Shown here: in pieces, positions 18,271 to 26,640 of the stretch
Position numbering within the stretch: position 1 is the stretch's first letter
Layout: every line of letters begins with the position of its first letter
NCBI RefSeq assembly: GCF_014642175.1
Contig: NZ_BMIL01000003.1
Location: forward strand, 310,001-374,000
Length of the DNA: 64,000 nt
Source of the DNA: Pedobacter quisquiliarum
GTDB taxonomy: Bacteria > Bacteroidota > Bacteroidia > Sphingobacteriales > Sphingobacteriaceae
Direction of reading: 5' to 3'
The notes under the pieces: model-generated
Told to the model about the DNA's origin: nothing
Database searches by the model: none
What the model saw: only the letters and a program-made list of their open reading frames with translations
Made by a program: the position numbers and the translations under genes

Positions 18271-18807
18271 ATGAAAAAACTCAACTACTTAAAAGTATTA
18301 TTTGCCGTTATGTTTCTTGCCTTCGTTGTTCAGTCTTGTAAGTCTGATGATGATGATAATGCAAACTACCAAATGGAAAATCAGACCTTCGTAACACAGG
18401 CGCTTACCAATAATAAATTTGAAGTTGCTGCTGCTACCCTGGCACAATCACGCTCCCAAAATCCACAGATTAAACAGTTTGCCAGCAAAATGGTAACAGA
18501 ACATACCGCAGTGGGTGTAGACTTAACGGATCTTGCGAAATCTATGGAGCTTGCTGTTCCGGCAACGATTGATCCTGCAGATCAGAACAACATCAACTTA
18601 CTTGGTTTATTTACTGGCGCAACTTTCGACAAGGAATTCACTAAAATGATGGTTGAATCACATCAGAAAGCAGTTACATTGTTCTCACAGGCGGCAAGTA
18701 ACACTGGCGTTCCTGCTGCTGATCTAAGACATTTTGCTGAGAATAAAACACCATCATTACAACAACATTTAAAAGAAGCGGAAGCTTTAAAAACTTCAGT
18801 TCAGTAG
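18271..18807 (+). CDS. DUF4142 (ferritin-like) lipoprotein
   Basis: With the ATG at 18271 the product is 178 residues and starts with a lipoprotein signal (hydrophobic stretch, then VVQSC as lipobox, then the Asp-rich SDDDDN). The rest is helical and matches DUF4142: NKFEVAAATLAQSRSQNPQIKQFA, MVTEHTAVGVDLTDLA, and FTKMMVESHQKAVTLF. Acidic residues after the lipid anchor often direct Bacteroidota lipoproteins to stay internal or be surface-exposed; the rule is not certain here. DUF4142 is a four-helix family related to ferritins, without known substrate. Confidence 0.9.
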   Translation: MKKLNYLKVLFAVMFLAFVVQSCKSDDDDNANYQMENQTFVTQALTNNKFEVAAATLAQSRSQNPQIKQFASKMVTEHTAVGVDLTDLAKSMELAVPATIDPADQNNINLLGLFTGATFDKEFTKMMVESHQKAVTLFSQAASNTGVPAADLRHFAENKTPSLQQHLKEAEALKTSVQ

Positions 18808-18841
18808 TTTTAAATTGATCTTCAACGATCATTAAAACACA

Positions 18842-18873
18842 AAAAAAAGGCGATCGTCAGATCGCCTTTTTTT
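18842..18873. terminator. Bidirectional terminator
   Basis: The stem GGCGATC / GATCGCC with loop GTCA is flanked by an A-run on the left and a T-run on the right. It can end both the DUF4142 gene (+) and the GH2 gene (-). Confidence 0.88.
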
Positions 18874-18879
18874 ATGCAC

Positions 18880-20724
18880 CTATTCTTCTGGGTTTCCCAA
18901 TAAGCCTTCAGGTACTTTTAGTTCGCCGGTCTCAAAGTCAATCAATCCATTTTTCTCATCTTCAATATTGGTTGCCTGGGTATAGATATCGCCAGCGATC
19001 GGACGGGCATGAAGTTCTTTTTTAAATGCCGTAATTGATGCAGTACGTTCGCTATCATCCGCAGGGCCACCATAATCGGCAAAGCCAAAGCCGCCCCACT
19101 CACTTACAATAAGCGGTACCTGCTTGCGGAAGAAGAATGGATCGCCAACAACCAACGGGAACGCTGCAATACCCGTTTGTTGTCCGTTTACCAATCCATC
19201 CAGCAGTTCTTTCCAGCGCTCCAGGTCTGGCGTATAAAGATGCGCGGTTAGTATATCACTCTTTAACCTGCCTTCAAAGGAGATGTGCTGCCAGCCATCA
19301 TTGTCGACCACCAAAAACTGTGGATGTGCAATTTGCATGTAGTGGTACATATCCATGATATAAGAGCGGGTCTCAACACTTGTGGCGATATCCTGTGCAC
19401 CCCAGTCTTCATTATACAAGCTCCAGATGATCACAGAAGGGTGCGTACCAATCAGTGCGAGCATGCGCAACAGCTCAGCCTTGTGATTGGAGCGACTTGT
19501 CGCATTGGAGCGATGTGGACTTGGAACTTCTACCCATAACAGGAGCCCTAGCTTGTCCGCCAGGTTGTAAATCCTTGGATCTACCCCGGCGATATGGATA
19601 CGCACCAGATTACAGCCAAGCTTCTTCATGGCATGCATGTGCTTTTTGATCTGCTCATAGCTGGCCATACCTGGCTGGTACAAAATGCCATTGATGTATA
19701 TTTTCTTATTATTAAGGTATATACCGCTGCCGCGGGATTCAATTTTACGCAGGCCAAAGTGCGCTTCGATCTCAGATGCATAACCATCTTCGTCGATGAG
19801 CTGCGCAATCAGTCTGTACAAGTGTGGGTTTTCTGGCGACCATACCTGCGCATCCGGAACCTCAAGCACCAGGCGCTGCTGTTTTTGACCTGCTTCAAGG
19901 GTTAAAGGAAATTCATCCGTTGCAATTGGCTCTGCATCCTTCTGGGTTCTGTTATAAACATTGAGTCTGATCTTGTATACGCCAGGGTCATGGATCCTGG
20001 TGGTCAGGTTAAACCGCACCAGGTTATCTTCCACATAACTTACCACGCCGACCCTGGAACGTAAACGGTTCTTTTCTACCGTTTCCAGCCAGATGCTTCT
20101 TACACCGCCGGAATAGGTCTGATACCAGATCCCTCCACGTTTATAAACCGCGGATTCCTGCTTTCCTCTGGTGGTATCTGCATCCATGGTCGCCATGATC
20201 CGAATGGTGAGTCTGTTTTCCGGCTTCAGGATGGTCTCATCCAATTCATAGGAGAAAGAGGTATACTCTCCGATGTGAACAAACTCACCTTCAATGGTCT
20301 TCAGTTGTATACCATTCAGCCACACGCGTGTTTCGTAACCACAAGCACCGAAGGTTAACTGCAATTGATTACAGCCACTGCGGCCCGTATCCACGGGCTT
20401 GGGAAGGGGAAAGGTTCGTTCGTACCATACAATTACCTGATCGTGCCAGTACTTGTTGGTACCCGGGCTCACCTGTGAAATATGTGCTTCCACACTGCCG
20501 GGCCAATGCGCATTCTGTGTATAGTTATGATTGACAAACCAGTTTTCACTTAAACCACGATTCTCATTATCCAAAGCGAACTTCCATTCGCCATCCAACA
20601 GGATGGAGGAGTTGGGTCTGATCACCGCCCTTGGTATGGGATTCATGTAGGTATCTTCATCGAAGAGCACGGCCTCGCGGCTCTTGGTAAGGCTATAATT
20701 TGGGTGTTTTGGTTTTTCGGTCAT
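18880..20724 (-). CDS. Glycoside hydrolase family 2 (beta-galactosidase/glucuronidase type), no signal peptide
   Basis: This 614-residue protein shows the GH2 order: an N-terminal sugar-binding jelly-roll (LLDGEWKFALDN, YERTFPLP, LTFGACGYETRVWLNG), an immunoglobulin-like domain, and a TIM barrel. The acid/base Glu439 lies in SLYNEDWG and the nucleophile Glu542 in VSEWGG. The substrate cannot be told from sequence; beta-galactosides, glucuronides and mannosides are all possible. It has no leader peptide, unlike most Bacteroidota GH2 enzymes that are exported, and no SusC/SusD pair is nearby, so it is not part of a polysaccharide-use locus. Confidence 0.9.
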   Translation of the reverse strand: MTEKPKHPNYSLTKSREAVLFDEDTYMNPIPRAVIRPNSSILLDGEWKFALDNENRGLSENWFVNHNYTQNAHWPGSVEAHISQVSPGTNKYWHDQVIVWYERTFPLPKPVDTGRSGCNQLQLTFGACGYETRVWLNGIQLKTIEGEFVHIGEYTSFSYELDETILKPENRLTIRIMATMDADTTRGKQESAVYKRGGIWYQTYSGGVRSIWLETVEKNRLRSRVGVVSYVEDNLVRFNLTTRIHDPGVYKIRLNVYNRTQKDAEPIATDEFPLTLEAGQKQQRLVLEVPDAQVWSPENPHLYRLIAQLIDEDGYASEIEAHFGLRKIESRGSGIYLNNKKIYINGILYQPGMASYEQIKKHMHAMKKLGCNLVRIHIAGVDPRIYNLADKLGLLLWVEVPSPHRSNATSRSNHKAELLRMLALIGTHPSVIIWSLYNEDWGAQDIATSVETRSYIMDMYHYMQIAHPQFLVVDNDGWQHISFEGRLKSDILTAHLYTPDLERWKELLDGLVNGQQTGIAAFPLVVGDPFFFRKQVPLIVSEWGGFGFADYGGPADDSERTASITAFKKELHARPIAGDIYTQATNIEDEKNGLIDFETGELKVPEGLLGNPEE

Positions 20725-20880
20725 ATTTGTACGATATAGGTAGGGGCTAGTAATAATATAATATACAACGAAATGCGTTAAAGTTTGGTTTTAACTAATC
20801 ATGTGCGACTTAATTCTTCATTTTCTCGAATATGCTAAATCAATACGGCCGATGTATTTGTTTCCTTGTAAAAGATAATT

Positions 20881-21924
20881 ATGAATGTTAAAGCATATGC
20901 AGCTACAGGGCCTCAGGCACCATTAGCACCTTACCAGTTGGATCGCAGATCCTGCGGACCGAAAGACGTTGAACTTGAAATTCTATACTGCGGGGTTTGC
21001 CATTCCGATATTCACACCGCGCGTGATGAATGGGGTGGAACCATGTATCCTGTAGTTCCCGGACACGAAATCGTCGGCAAAGTTACCCAGGTTGGCGCCG
21101 AGGTTTCCCGCTTCCAGGTTGGACAGACCGTTGGTGTAGGCTGTTTCGTGGATTCTTGCGGGCACTGCCATAACTGTGCGCAGGATAACGAACAATATTG
21201 TGAAAACGGGCACTCCCAAACCTACAACTCCTTACTGCAAGACAAGAAGACAATCACCTATGGTGGTTATTCTACACACATTGTAGTTACCGAGAAGTTT
21301 GTGCTTAGTGTGTCGGACAAGCTGCCACTGGAAAAAGTAGCGCCGTTACTTTGTGCAGGTATTACAACTTACTCGCCACTTCGCCACTGGAATGTGAAAG
21401 CTGGGGATAAGCTGGCTGTTGTTGGACTAGGTGGACTTGGCCACATGGCCGTAAAGATTGCTTCCTCAATGGGTGCGGAAGTTACCGTACTCAGCCGTTC
21501 AAAAAGCAAGGAGAAAGATGCGCAGGAACTTGGTGCACACCACTTCGAAATTACGACTGATAAAGAAAACATGAAACGCTTAGCCAATCGCTTTGACTTT
21601 ATCATTGACACCGTTTCTGCAGAACATGATTATAACGAGTATTTGGCATTGTTAAACACGAATGGCGTGATGGTACTATTGGGTGTACCACCAAAGCCTT
21701 CTGATGTTCATGCTTTTCAACTGATCGGTGGTCGCAGGAGCTTGGTTGGTTCACTTGTGGGCGGTATTAAAGAAACACAGGAGATGCTGGACTACTGTGC
21801 TGAACACAACATTACTTCGGATGTGGAAATGATTAACATTGATCAGATCAATGAAGCTTACGAACGCACGCTTGCCGGAGATGTTCACTATCGTTTCGTG
21901 ATTGATATGAAATCACTGAAGTAA
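20881..21924 (+). CDS. Zinc-dependent alcohol/aldehyde dehydrogenase (YahK/CAD-like)
   Basis: This 347-residue protein has the medium-chain dehydrogenase pattern: catalytic-zinc residues in CGVCHSDIH and GHEIVGKV, the structural-zinc Cys cluster CGHCHNCAQDNEQYC, and the nucleotide-binding glycine motif GLGGLGHMAVK. The following SRSKSKEKDA suggests NADP(H) preference. The close likeness is to broad-range aldehyde reductases of the YahK and cinnamyl-alcohol type. It should detoxify aldehydes in the cytoplasm. It is followed at once by a terminator and is probably monocistronic. Confidence 0.94.
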   Translation: MNVKAYAATGPQAPLAPYQLDRRSCGPKDVELEILYCGVCHSDIHTARDEWGGTMYPVVPGHEIVGKVTQVGAEVSRFQVGQTVGVGCFVDSCGHCHNCAQDNEQYCENGHSQTYNSLLQDKKTITYGGYSTHIVVTEKFVLSVSDKLPLEKVAPLLCAGITTYSPLRHWNVKAGDKLAVVGLGGLGHMAVKIASSMGAEVTVLSRSKSKEKDAQELGAHHFEITTDKENMKRLANRFDFIIDTVSAEHDYNEYLALLNTNGVMVLLGVPPKPSDVHAFQLIGGRRSLVGSLVGGIKETQEMLDYCAEHNITSDVEMINIDQINEAYERTLAGDVHYRFVIDMKSLK

Positions 21925-21944
21925 ACTGAAAATCCATTTAAACT

Positions 21945-21975
21945 AAAAAGCCCCGAACACAGTTCGGGGCTTTTT
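21945..21975. terminator. Terminator between convergent genes
   Basis: The stem GCCCCGAAC / GTTCGGGGC with loop ACA is flanked by A- and T-runs. It serves the dehydrogenase gene and, in reverse, inositol-phosphate synthase. Confidence 0.9.
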
Positions 21976-21990
21976 GCTATGTGGGTTCTA

Positions 21991-23199
21991 CTAAACCAAT
22001 TCTTCTTTCTTACGAAGTTGTTTGGTGGTAGATGCTGTAAGTTCTCTGTTTGCAAGTGCATGGCACTCATAAATTGCATCACTAAACATCATTTGCTCAG
22101 GTGGCGTTTTCTGGGTAGAAGCAGAAGGACCTCTTAAGGCACCAACAAGACCTAGTTCTCTTGCTACATATACGTAACGGATGGCATCAATTACCACACC
22201 TGCAGAGTTTGGAGAATCTTGTACGGAAAGCTGTGCATCAAAAATAACTGGTGCCCCCATAAAGCCTTCAAGCTCCAGACGGAAGTTCGCTACTTTGTTG
22301 TCACCATAGAAAGAAATGTACTCAGATGGACCTGCATGCAGGAAGCTATCTTGTGTAGAGATGCCTCTGATGTCATTCTGTGCACGGATAACGTTTTCCT
22401 TAGAAATCTTTTTAGACTTCAAACGGTTTTTATCTTCCATGTTCAGGAAGTCGGTATTTCCACCAACATTACGTTGGATGTGTGCTTTTACATGGTGACC
22501 GCGTTCGAATGCAAGTTCCTGAAGCATTTGAGAAACGATACTTGCACCAAACTGGCTGCGCATATCATCACCAATGATTGGAATACCAGCATCAATGAAT
22601 TTCTGTTCCCAAACCGGGTCAGATGCAATAAATACTGGAATACAGTTAACTAGTGAGATGCCAAGCTCAAGGCAGATTTCTGCAAAGAACTCAGTACCTT
22701 GTTGCGAGCCTACAGGAAGGTAGTTGATCAGCACTTCAGTGCCGGTTTCAACCAGTTTGTCAACAATCTCCTGACGGATTTTAGCAACCAATTCCTTATC
22801 ATAATCAACACCAATAAGAAGCAGATCTGTGTGCTTTAATTCTTCTTTAATCACAAATCTATTTGCTTCCGGATAGGCAGCCATCATTGGCGAAACACCA
22901 TCCAGCACTGGAGCACGGTATACTAACGCCTCACAATGAATGTCATCATTTAATACAATTGTGCAATTTGGTTTTGCGAAAATTGCCTCTTTAATTGGCA
23001 AGCCAATTTTTCGCTCATCGATATCAAAGCCACATACAAACTCAATATTGGCTGCTGTATAGCCGCCGATGTTATCAGCCATTAAGCCTGAGGTCTTATC
23101 TGTGAATTTTGAATAATATTCTACACCCTGTACAAGAGAGCTGGCGCAATTACCAACACCTAAGATTGCAACTTTAATTTTATTTTCCTGGTTTTGCAT
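21991..23199 (-). CDS. ino1: myo-Inositol-1-phosphate synthase
   Basis: This 402-residue NAD-dependent enzyme converts glucose-6-phosphate to inositol-1-phosphate. Family marks are the NAD-binding start IKVAILGVGNCASSLVQG, the lower-domain text NYLPVGSQQGTEFFAE, CIPVFIASDPVWEQKF, the signature IIGDDMRSQFGASIV and HIQRNVGGNTDFLNM with the catalytic lysines just after in KSKKISK. The length suits the bacterial class. Few bacteria make inositol; in Bacteroidota it is used for inositol sphingolipids. The sphingolipid operon 8 kb away (31361-39849) contains the CDP-alcohol phosphotransferase and PAP2 partners that would use its product. Confidence 0.93.
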   Translation of the reverse strand: MQNQENKIKVAILGVGNCASSLVQGVEYYSKFTDKTSGLMADNIGGYTAANIEFVCGFDIDERKIGLPIKEAIFAKPNCTIVLNDDIHCEALVYRAPVLDGVSPMMAAYPEANRFVIKEELKHTDLLLIGVDYDKELVAKIRQEIVDKLVETGTEVLINYLPVGSQQGTEFFAEICLELGISLVNCIPVFIASDPVWEQKFIDAGIPIIGDDMRSQFGASIVSQMLQELAFERGHHVKAHIQRNVGGNTDFLNMEDKNRLKSKKISKENVIRAQNDIRGISTQDSFLHAGPSEYISFYGDNKVANFRLELEGFMGAPVIFDAQLSVQDSPNSAGVVIDAIRYVYVARELGLVGALRGPSASTQKTPPEQMMFSDAIYECHALANRELTASTTKQLRKKEELV

Positions 23200-23539
23200 T
23201 ATTGATTTATGATTAAACTAGTTGACCTGGAAGTGCCCGGTGGTAACCGCGTACTGCCTTCTCTGTTTCGTCCTATATTAATGGTAATATTATTAATATA
23301 TGCAGCAAAAATATTGATTCTTCTCGTGAATTTCGTTATACAGGAATAAAATTCTGAAGCAAATGTCCACGGCTTGCAAAGTTTGACAATTTTACAACCA
23401 ATTCAACTGGATAAATTTGAGCTTTCCAGTCTTAAATGCGAATTAGCGCTGGAAATTAGATTTTAAACATAGATTTGAAAACTTAGAATAAAGAATTAAA
23501 ACCTGAGCATAAAGAAGTCGTAGAACTTAAAAGAACGAT
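23200..23539. other. 340-nt region between divergent genes
   Basis: This AT-rich spacer separates the divergent inositol-phosphate synthase and HipA-like kinase genes and should contain both promoters. I see no clear TAnnTTTG element. A palindromic 11-mer TAATATTATTA lies at 23285-23295. Confidence 0.5.
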
Positions 23540-24337
23540 ATGATTGATAAAGAGCATCAGCTTCGCACGGTGAATGTGATCCGCTACATCACACCATTGC
23601 GGGAAGGGGGATCAATGCCCGCCTTAGCCGAAGCAGACGATGAATTTTTGTATGTACTGAAATTTCGCGGGGCCGGACAGGGCATCAAAGCCCTTATCGC
23701 AGAACTGATTGGTGGAGAAATTGCCCGTGCGCTGGGCTTTCGTGTGCCGGAACTTGTATTCGCCAACCTGGATGAAGCTTTCGGGCGCACCGAGCCAGAT
23801 GAAGAAATTCAGGACCTGCTGAAAGCCAGCGTGGGCATGAATCTCGCTTTGCACTACTTATCCGGCGCCATAACCTTTGATCCGCTGGTTACCGTGGTGG
23901 ACGAACGGCTAGCTTCTGAAATTGTATGGCTGGATTGTTTGCTGACGAACATGGATCGTACGGCAAGAAATACAAACATGCTGATGTGGCACAAAGAACT
24001 CTGGTTAATAGATCATGGTGCCTGCCTTTATTTCCATCATGCCATGCAGAACTGGGAAGAACAGGCGATCAAACCATTTTCCCTGGTCAAAGATCATGTT
24101 TTACTATCCCGGGCAACGCAACTTGATGCTGTAAACAAAGACTTCAGTGCAGTGCTCACACCAGCGTTGATCCAGCAAATCGTCGACCTGATTCCAGATG
24201 CATGGCTTGCTGCTGAAGGTACAGCGGCAGAGGCTGCGCAACAGCGGAACATATACAAGGAATTTCTGCTGCGCAGATTAGGCAGTTCAGACATATTTAC
24301 AAAAGCAGCAAACGATGCAAGACAAGCACTTATTTGA
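23540..24337 (+). CDS. HipA-like kinase-fold protein
   Basis: This 265-residue protein looks like a minimal HipA-type kinase. FLYVLKFRGAGQG gives the ATP-binding lysine strand, EIVWLDCLLTNMDRTARNTNML the catalytic loop with Asp and Asn, and LWLIDHGACLYF the metal-binding DHG. The N-terminal domain of classical HipA toxins is missing, and no HipB-type antitoxin is upstream. The DUF3037 gene overlaps its end by 23 nt, a pairing found in many bacteria whose biological role is unknown. A two-gene toxin/antitoxin or a signalling pair is possible. Confidence 0.82.
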   Translation: MIDKEHQLRTVNVIRYITPLREGGSMPALAEADDEFLYVLKFRGAGQGIKALIAELIGGEIARALGFRVPELVFANLDEAFGRTEPDEEIQDLLKASVGMNLALHYLSGAITFDPLVTVVDERLASEIVWLDCLLTNMDRTARNTNMLMWHKELWLIDHGACLYFHHAMQNWEEQAIKPFSLVKDHVLLSRATQLDAVNKDFSAVLTPALIQQIVDLIPDAWLAAEGTAAEAAQQRNIYKEFLLRRLGSSDIFTKAANDARQALI

Positions 24338-24698
24338 GTATGCCGTAATTCGCGTTGTACCAAGGGTGGAACGTGAAGAATTCATAAACGCAGGTGTAAT
24401 ACTGTTCTGTGCGAAGAAGAAGTTTCTGGAATGCAGGTATTTGATTGATGAAGCTAAAGTACGTGCGCTATGCAAAGAAATCGATCTGGAACAACTGACC
24501 TTAAACCTTCAGGCACTCCGCCGCATTTGTGCAGGGGGGAAAGATGCAGGGGTAATTGGGCAGCTGGATGCCGCATCCAGGTTCCGTTGGTTAACGGCAA
24601 CCAGGAGCACTGTCGTGCAGTGTTCTAAGGTGCATCCGGGCTTTTGCGACGATCCGCTTGTCGCGCTAAACCGCCTGCAGGAAACTTTAGTTGTCTGA
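24315..24698 (+). CDS. DUF3037 protein, partner of HipA-like kinase
   Basis: This 127-residue protein matches DUF3037: the start FEYAVIRVVPRVEREEFINAGVI and the following LFCAKKKFLECRYLI are typical. It has no signal or membrane segment. The ATG lies inside the 3' end of the kinase gene (23-nt overlap in another frame), so translation is probably coupled. Its function is unknown; the constant pairing with HipA-like kinases suggests it is a substrate, inhibitor or regulator of the kinase. Confidence 0.85.
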   Translation: MQDKHLFEYAVIRVVPRVEREEFINAGVILFCAKKKFLECRYLIDEAKVRALCKEIDLEQLTLNLQALRRICAGGKDAGVIGQLDAASRFRWLTATRSTVVQCSKVHPGFCDDPLVALNRLQETLVV

Positions 24699-24814
24699 TT
24701 TGTAATTTTCTTAAAACAAATCTTATGCGCGCGAAGTTAATTGATAAAATATTTTGAATATAGGATTGGGCTATGTAGCTTTAATCAAATTAAATCAACA
24801 ACTATTAGAATACT

Positions 24815-25018
24815 ATGAAAAATCAAGGAACAATTAAATTTTTTAACGAAAGCAAGGGGTTTGGATTCATTGTTGACGCGAATTCAGGCAAAGATATATT
24901 TGTACACTCTACCTCTATTGCTGGCGGTTCAAGAGGCCTGGTTGAAGGAGATCAGGTTGAATTTGAAGTTGCAGAAGGCAAAAAAGGACCAGAGGCAAAG
25001 AATGTTGTGAAGTTGTAA
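24815..25018 (+). CDS. Cold-shock domain protein
   Basis: This 67-residue single cold-shock domain has both RNA-binding motifs, KGFGFI (RNP1) and DIFVHST (RNP2). It binds single-stranded RNA or DNA and acts as an RNA chaperone. The 116-nt gap upstream allows a long leader, typical of cold-shock genes. A terminator follows directly. Confidence 0.96.
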   Translation: MKNQGTIKFFNESKGFGFIVDANSGKDIFVHSTSIAGGSRGLVEGDQVEFEVAEGKKGPEAKNVVKL

Positions 25019-25036
25019 GGCTTTATTAGAAATTTG

Positions 25037-25064
25037 AAAACAGGTACCGTCCCAGATGGTGCCT
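25037..25064 (+). terminator. Rho-independent terminator of the cold-shock gene
   Basis: ACAGGTACC pairs with GGTGCCTGT (one G-U pair), followed by a run of T. Confidence 0.88.
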
Positions 25065-25191
25065 GTTTTTTTTTGCCCCTATTTTTTTGAAACCCCCGGC
25101 CGCTCAGGATCTGTGCGGTTTTTTTGTGCATAATAGAATGACCATGACGGGCATGTGGATAGCATTCAGTCGCAGAACAGATACACAGCAG

Positions 25192-25242
25192 ACGCACACG
25201 AAACGCACAGATCTGTGGGTCCGGTGTGCGTTTGGTGTGCGT
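25192..25242. repeat. Long imperfect inverted repeat built of GTGTGCGTTT units
   Basis: The arm at 25192-25210 pairs with 25224-25242 at 17 of 19 positions around a 13-nt loop. Related units also occur at 25243-25250 (GTTCGGTGT) and 25258-25271 (CTGTGCGTTTGGTA), so the whole stretch is a small array. It lies in the 3' region between convergent genes. There is no T-run after it on either strand, so it is not a standard terminator. Confidence 0.65.
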
Positions 25243-25290
25243 TCGGTGTGGGGTTGCTGTGCGTTTGGTACGAAGCTAATGCCTTTTCGG

Positions 25291-26511
25291 CTATACCTTA
25301 GCCTGGAGCCAATTCTTGCCTTCGGTGAACCTGGACACCAACATTGCACAGACGTTGTCGCCGGTTGCATTAAGAAGGGTAGCCATAGGGTCGACAAGCG
25401 TTCCGATGATCATTGCTGCTGGCAGTGCCTCTGGCGGGAAGCCATAGGCAGAGATGAAAAGCAGCTCACCAACGTACCCGCCATTTGGAATGCCGCCTTC
25501 AACGATGCTCACCAGTACCGTCATGCCCAGCGCTAAAATGATCACGTCAGCACTATTGAAACTCCGCCCGAACATGGCGAACACAACTGCCATTTTAATG
25601 ATGGATGATATACTGGATCCATCCTTATGCAGCGTAGCGCCCAGGGGAATCGTCACATTTGCGATGTAATCTGGTACACCCATTTTCTTACAGCCATCAA
25701 GGTTTGCCGGGATTGTGGCTATGCTGCTGCAGGTGCCGACCGCTGTTGCGGATGGGACAATGTTGTTTTTCCAGAACACCCGTAAACCAGTGGCGCCACC
25801 AGCCACGAGTGCATAAAGGCTGAAGAAAACGACGAAATAAAACGCACCCACACCATAATATACACCCAGCGAACGGGCGTAGGTGCCGAAAAGTTGCGGT
25901 CCGAATACGCCCACCTGATATGCGAAATAGGCGCCCAAACCGATGGGTGCAATCTTCATGATCAGGATGAACACCTGCTTGAAAACCTCATTTCCGCTAT
26001 TCAGAAAACCTTTGAATGCTGCAGCACGATCTCCGGCCTGTAAACTTGCAAAGCCGATGAGTACCGAAAAGATGATCATCGCCAGCATACTCTTACGTGA
26101 TAACAGCTCATAGAATTCCGCTGTGGTAAACATGCTTGTAATCTGGTCTCCGAAGGGCTTTTCACTTAGCGTTTCCGTCAGCTCAATAGCTTGTACATTT
26201 TCATGCAAAGGAAATATGCGAACGGCAAGGATGGTCAGCAAGGCTGAAATGATGATTGTTGACAAGAAGACCGCTGCCATAACACCCATCATCTTGTTGA
26301 GTTTATTTGAGGTGCTGAGGTTTGCGATGGCGGAAGAAATCGCAAAGAATACCAGGGGTATAACCGCAGTAAACAGCAGATTCAGGAAGATGTCGCCCAC
26401 AGGTTTCAGGACTTCCACTTTATTGCCAAATATTAGTCCTGCAATGCTGCCGGCGATGATACCGGTAAGCAGCAAGATAATGCCCTTATAATTCTGAAAA
26501 AACTGGTTCAT
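25291..26511 (-). CDS. Dicarboxylate/amino-acid:cation symporter (DAACS family)
   Basis: This 406-residue inner-membrane protein has eight or so hydrophobic helices and the family motifs: VIPLVFFAISSAIANLS, the serine-rich re-entrant loop start TAVGTCSSIATIPANL, PLGATLHKDGSS, and the C-terminal LVDPMATLLNATGDN. Relatives (GltP, DctA) import glutamate, aspartate or C4-dicarboxylates with protons or sodium. The exact substrate cannot be set from the sequence. The gene stands alone, with its 3' end facing the cold-shock gene. Confidence 0.93.
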   Translation of the reverse strand: MNQFFQNYKGIILLLTGIIAGSIAGLIFGNKVEVLKPVGDIFLNLLFTAVIPLVFFAISSAIANLSTSNKLNKMMGVMAAVFLSTIIISALLTILAVRIFPLHENVQAIELTETLSEKPFGDQITSMFTTAEFYELLSRKSMLAMIIFSVLIGFASLQAGDRAAAFKGFLNSGNEVFKQVFILIMKIAPIGLGAYFAYQVGVFGPQLFGTYARSLGVYYGVGAFYFVVFFSLYALVAGGATGLRVFWKNNIVPSATAVGTCSSIATIPANLDGCKKMGVPDYIANVTIPLGATLHKDGSSISSIIKMAVVFAMFGRSFNSADVIILALGMTVLVSIVEGGIPNGGYVGELLFISAYGFPPEALPAAMIIGTLVDPMATLLNATGDNVCAMLVSRFTEGKNWLQAKV

Positions 26512-26640
26512 AACGTAATATAGGATATCAAAACTGTTTTCATCTTTTTGAAGTTAATGTATGTGAAAATTATACATAGATTAACAGTGTGTGCTGCTGT
26601 TTAGATTTCATATCATTTAATTAAATTTTATTGCTGAAGC

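Noticed and set aside
25087..25536. Overlapping frames in the repeat region at the end of the symporter
   Set aside because: The encoded text is low-complexity (Thr/His/Arg or Cys/Val runs) created by the GTGTGCGTTT units.
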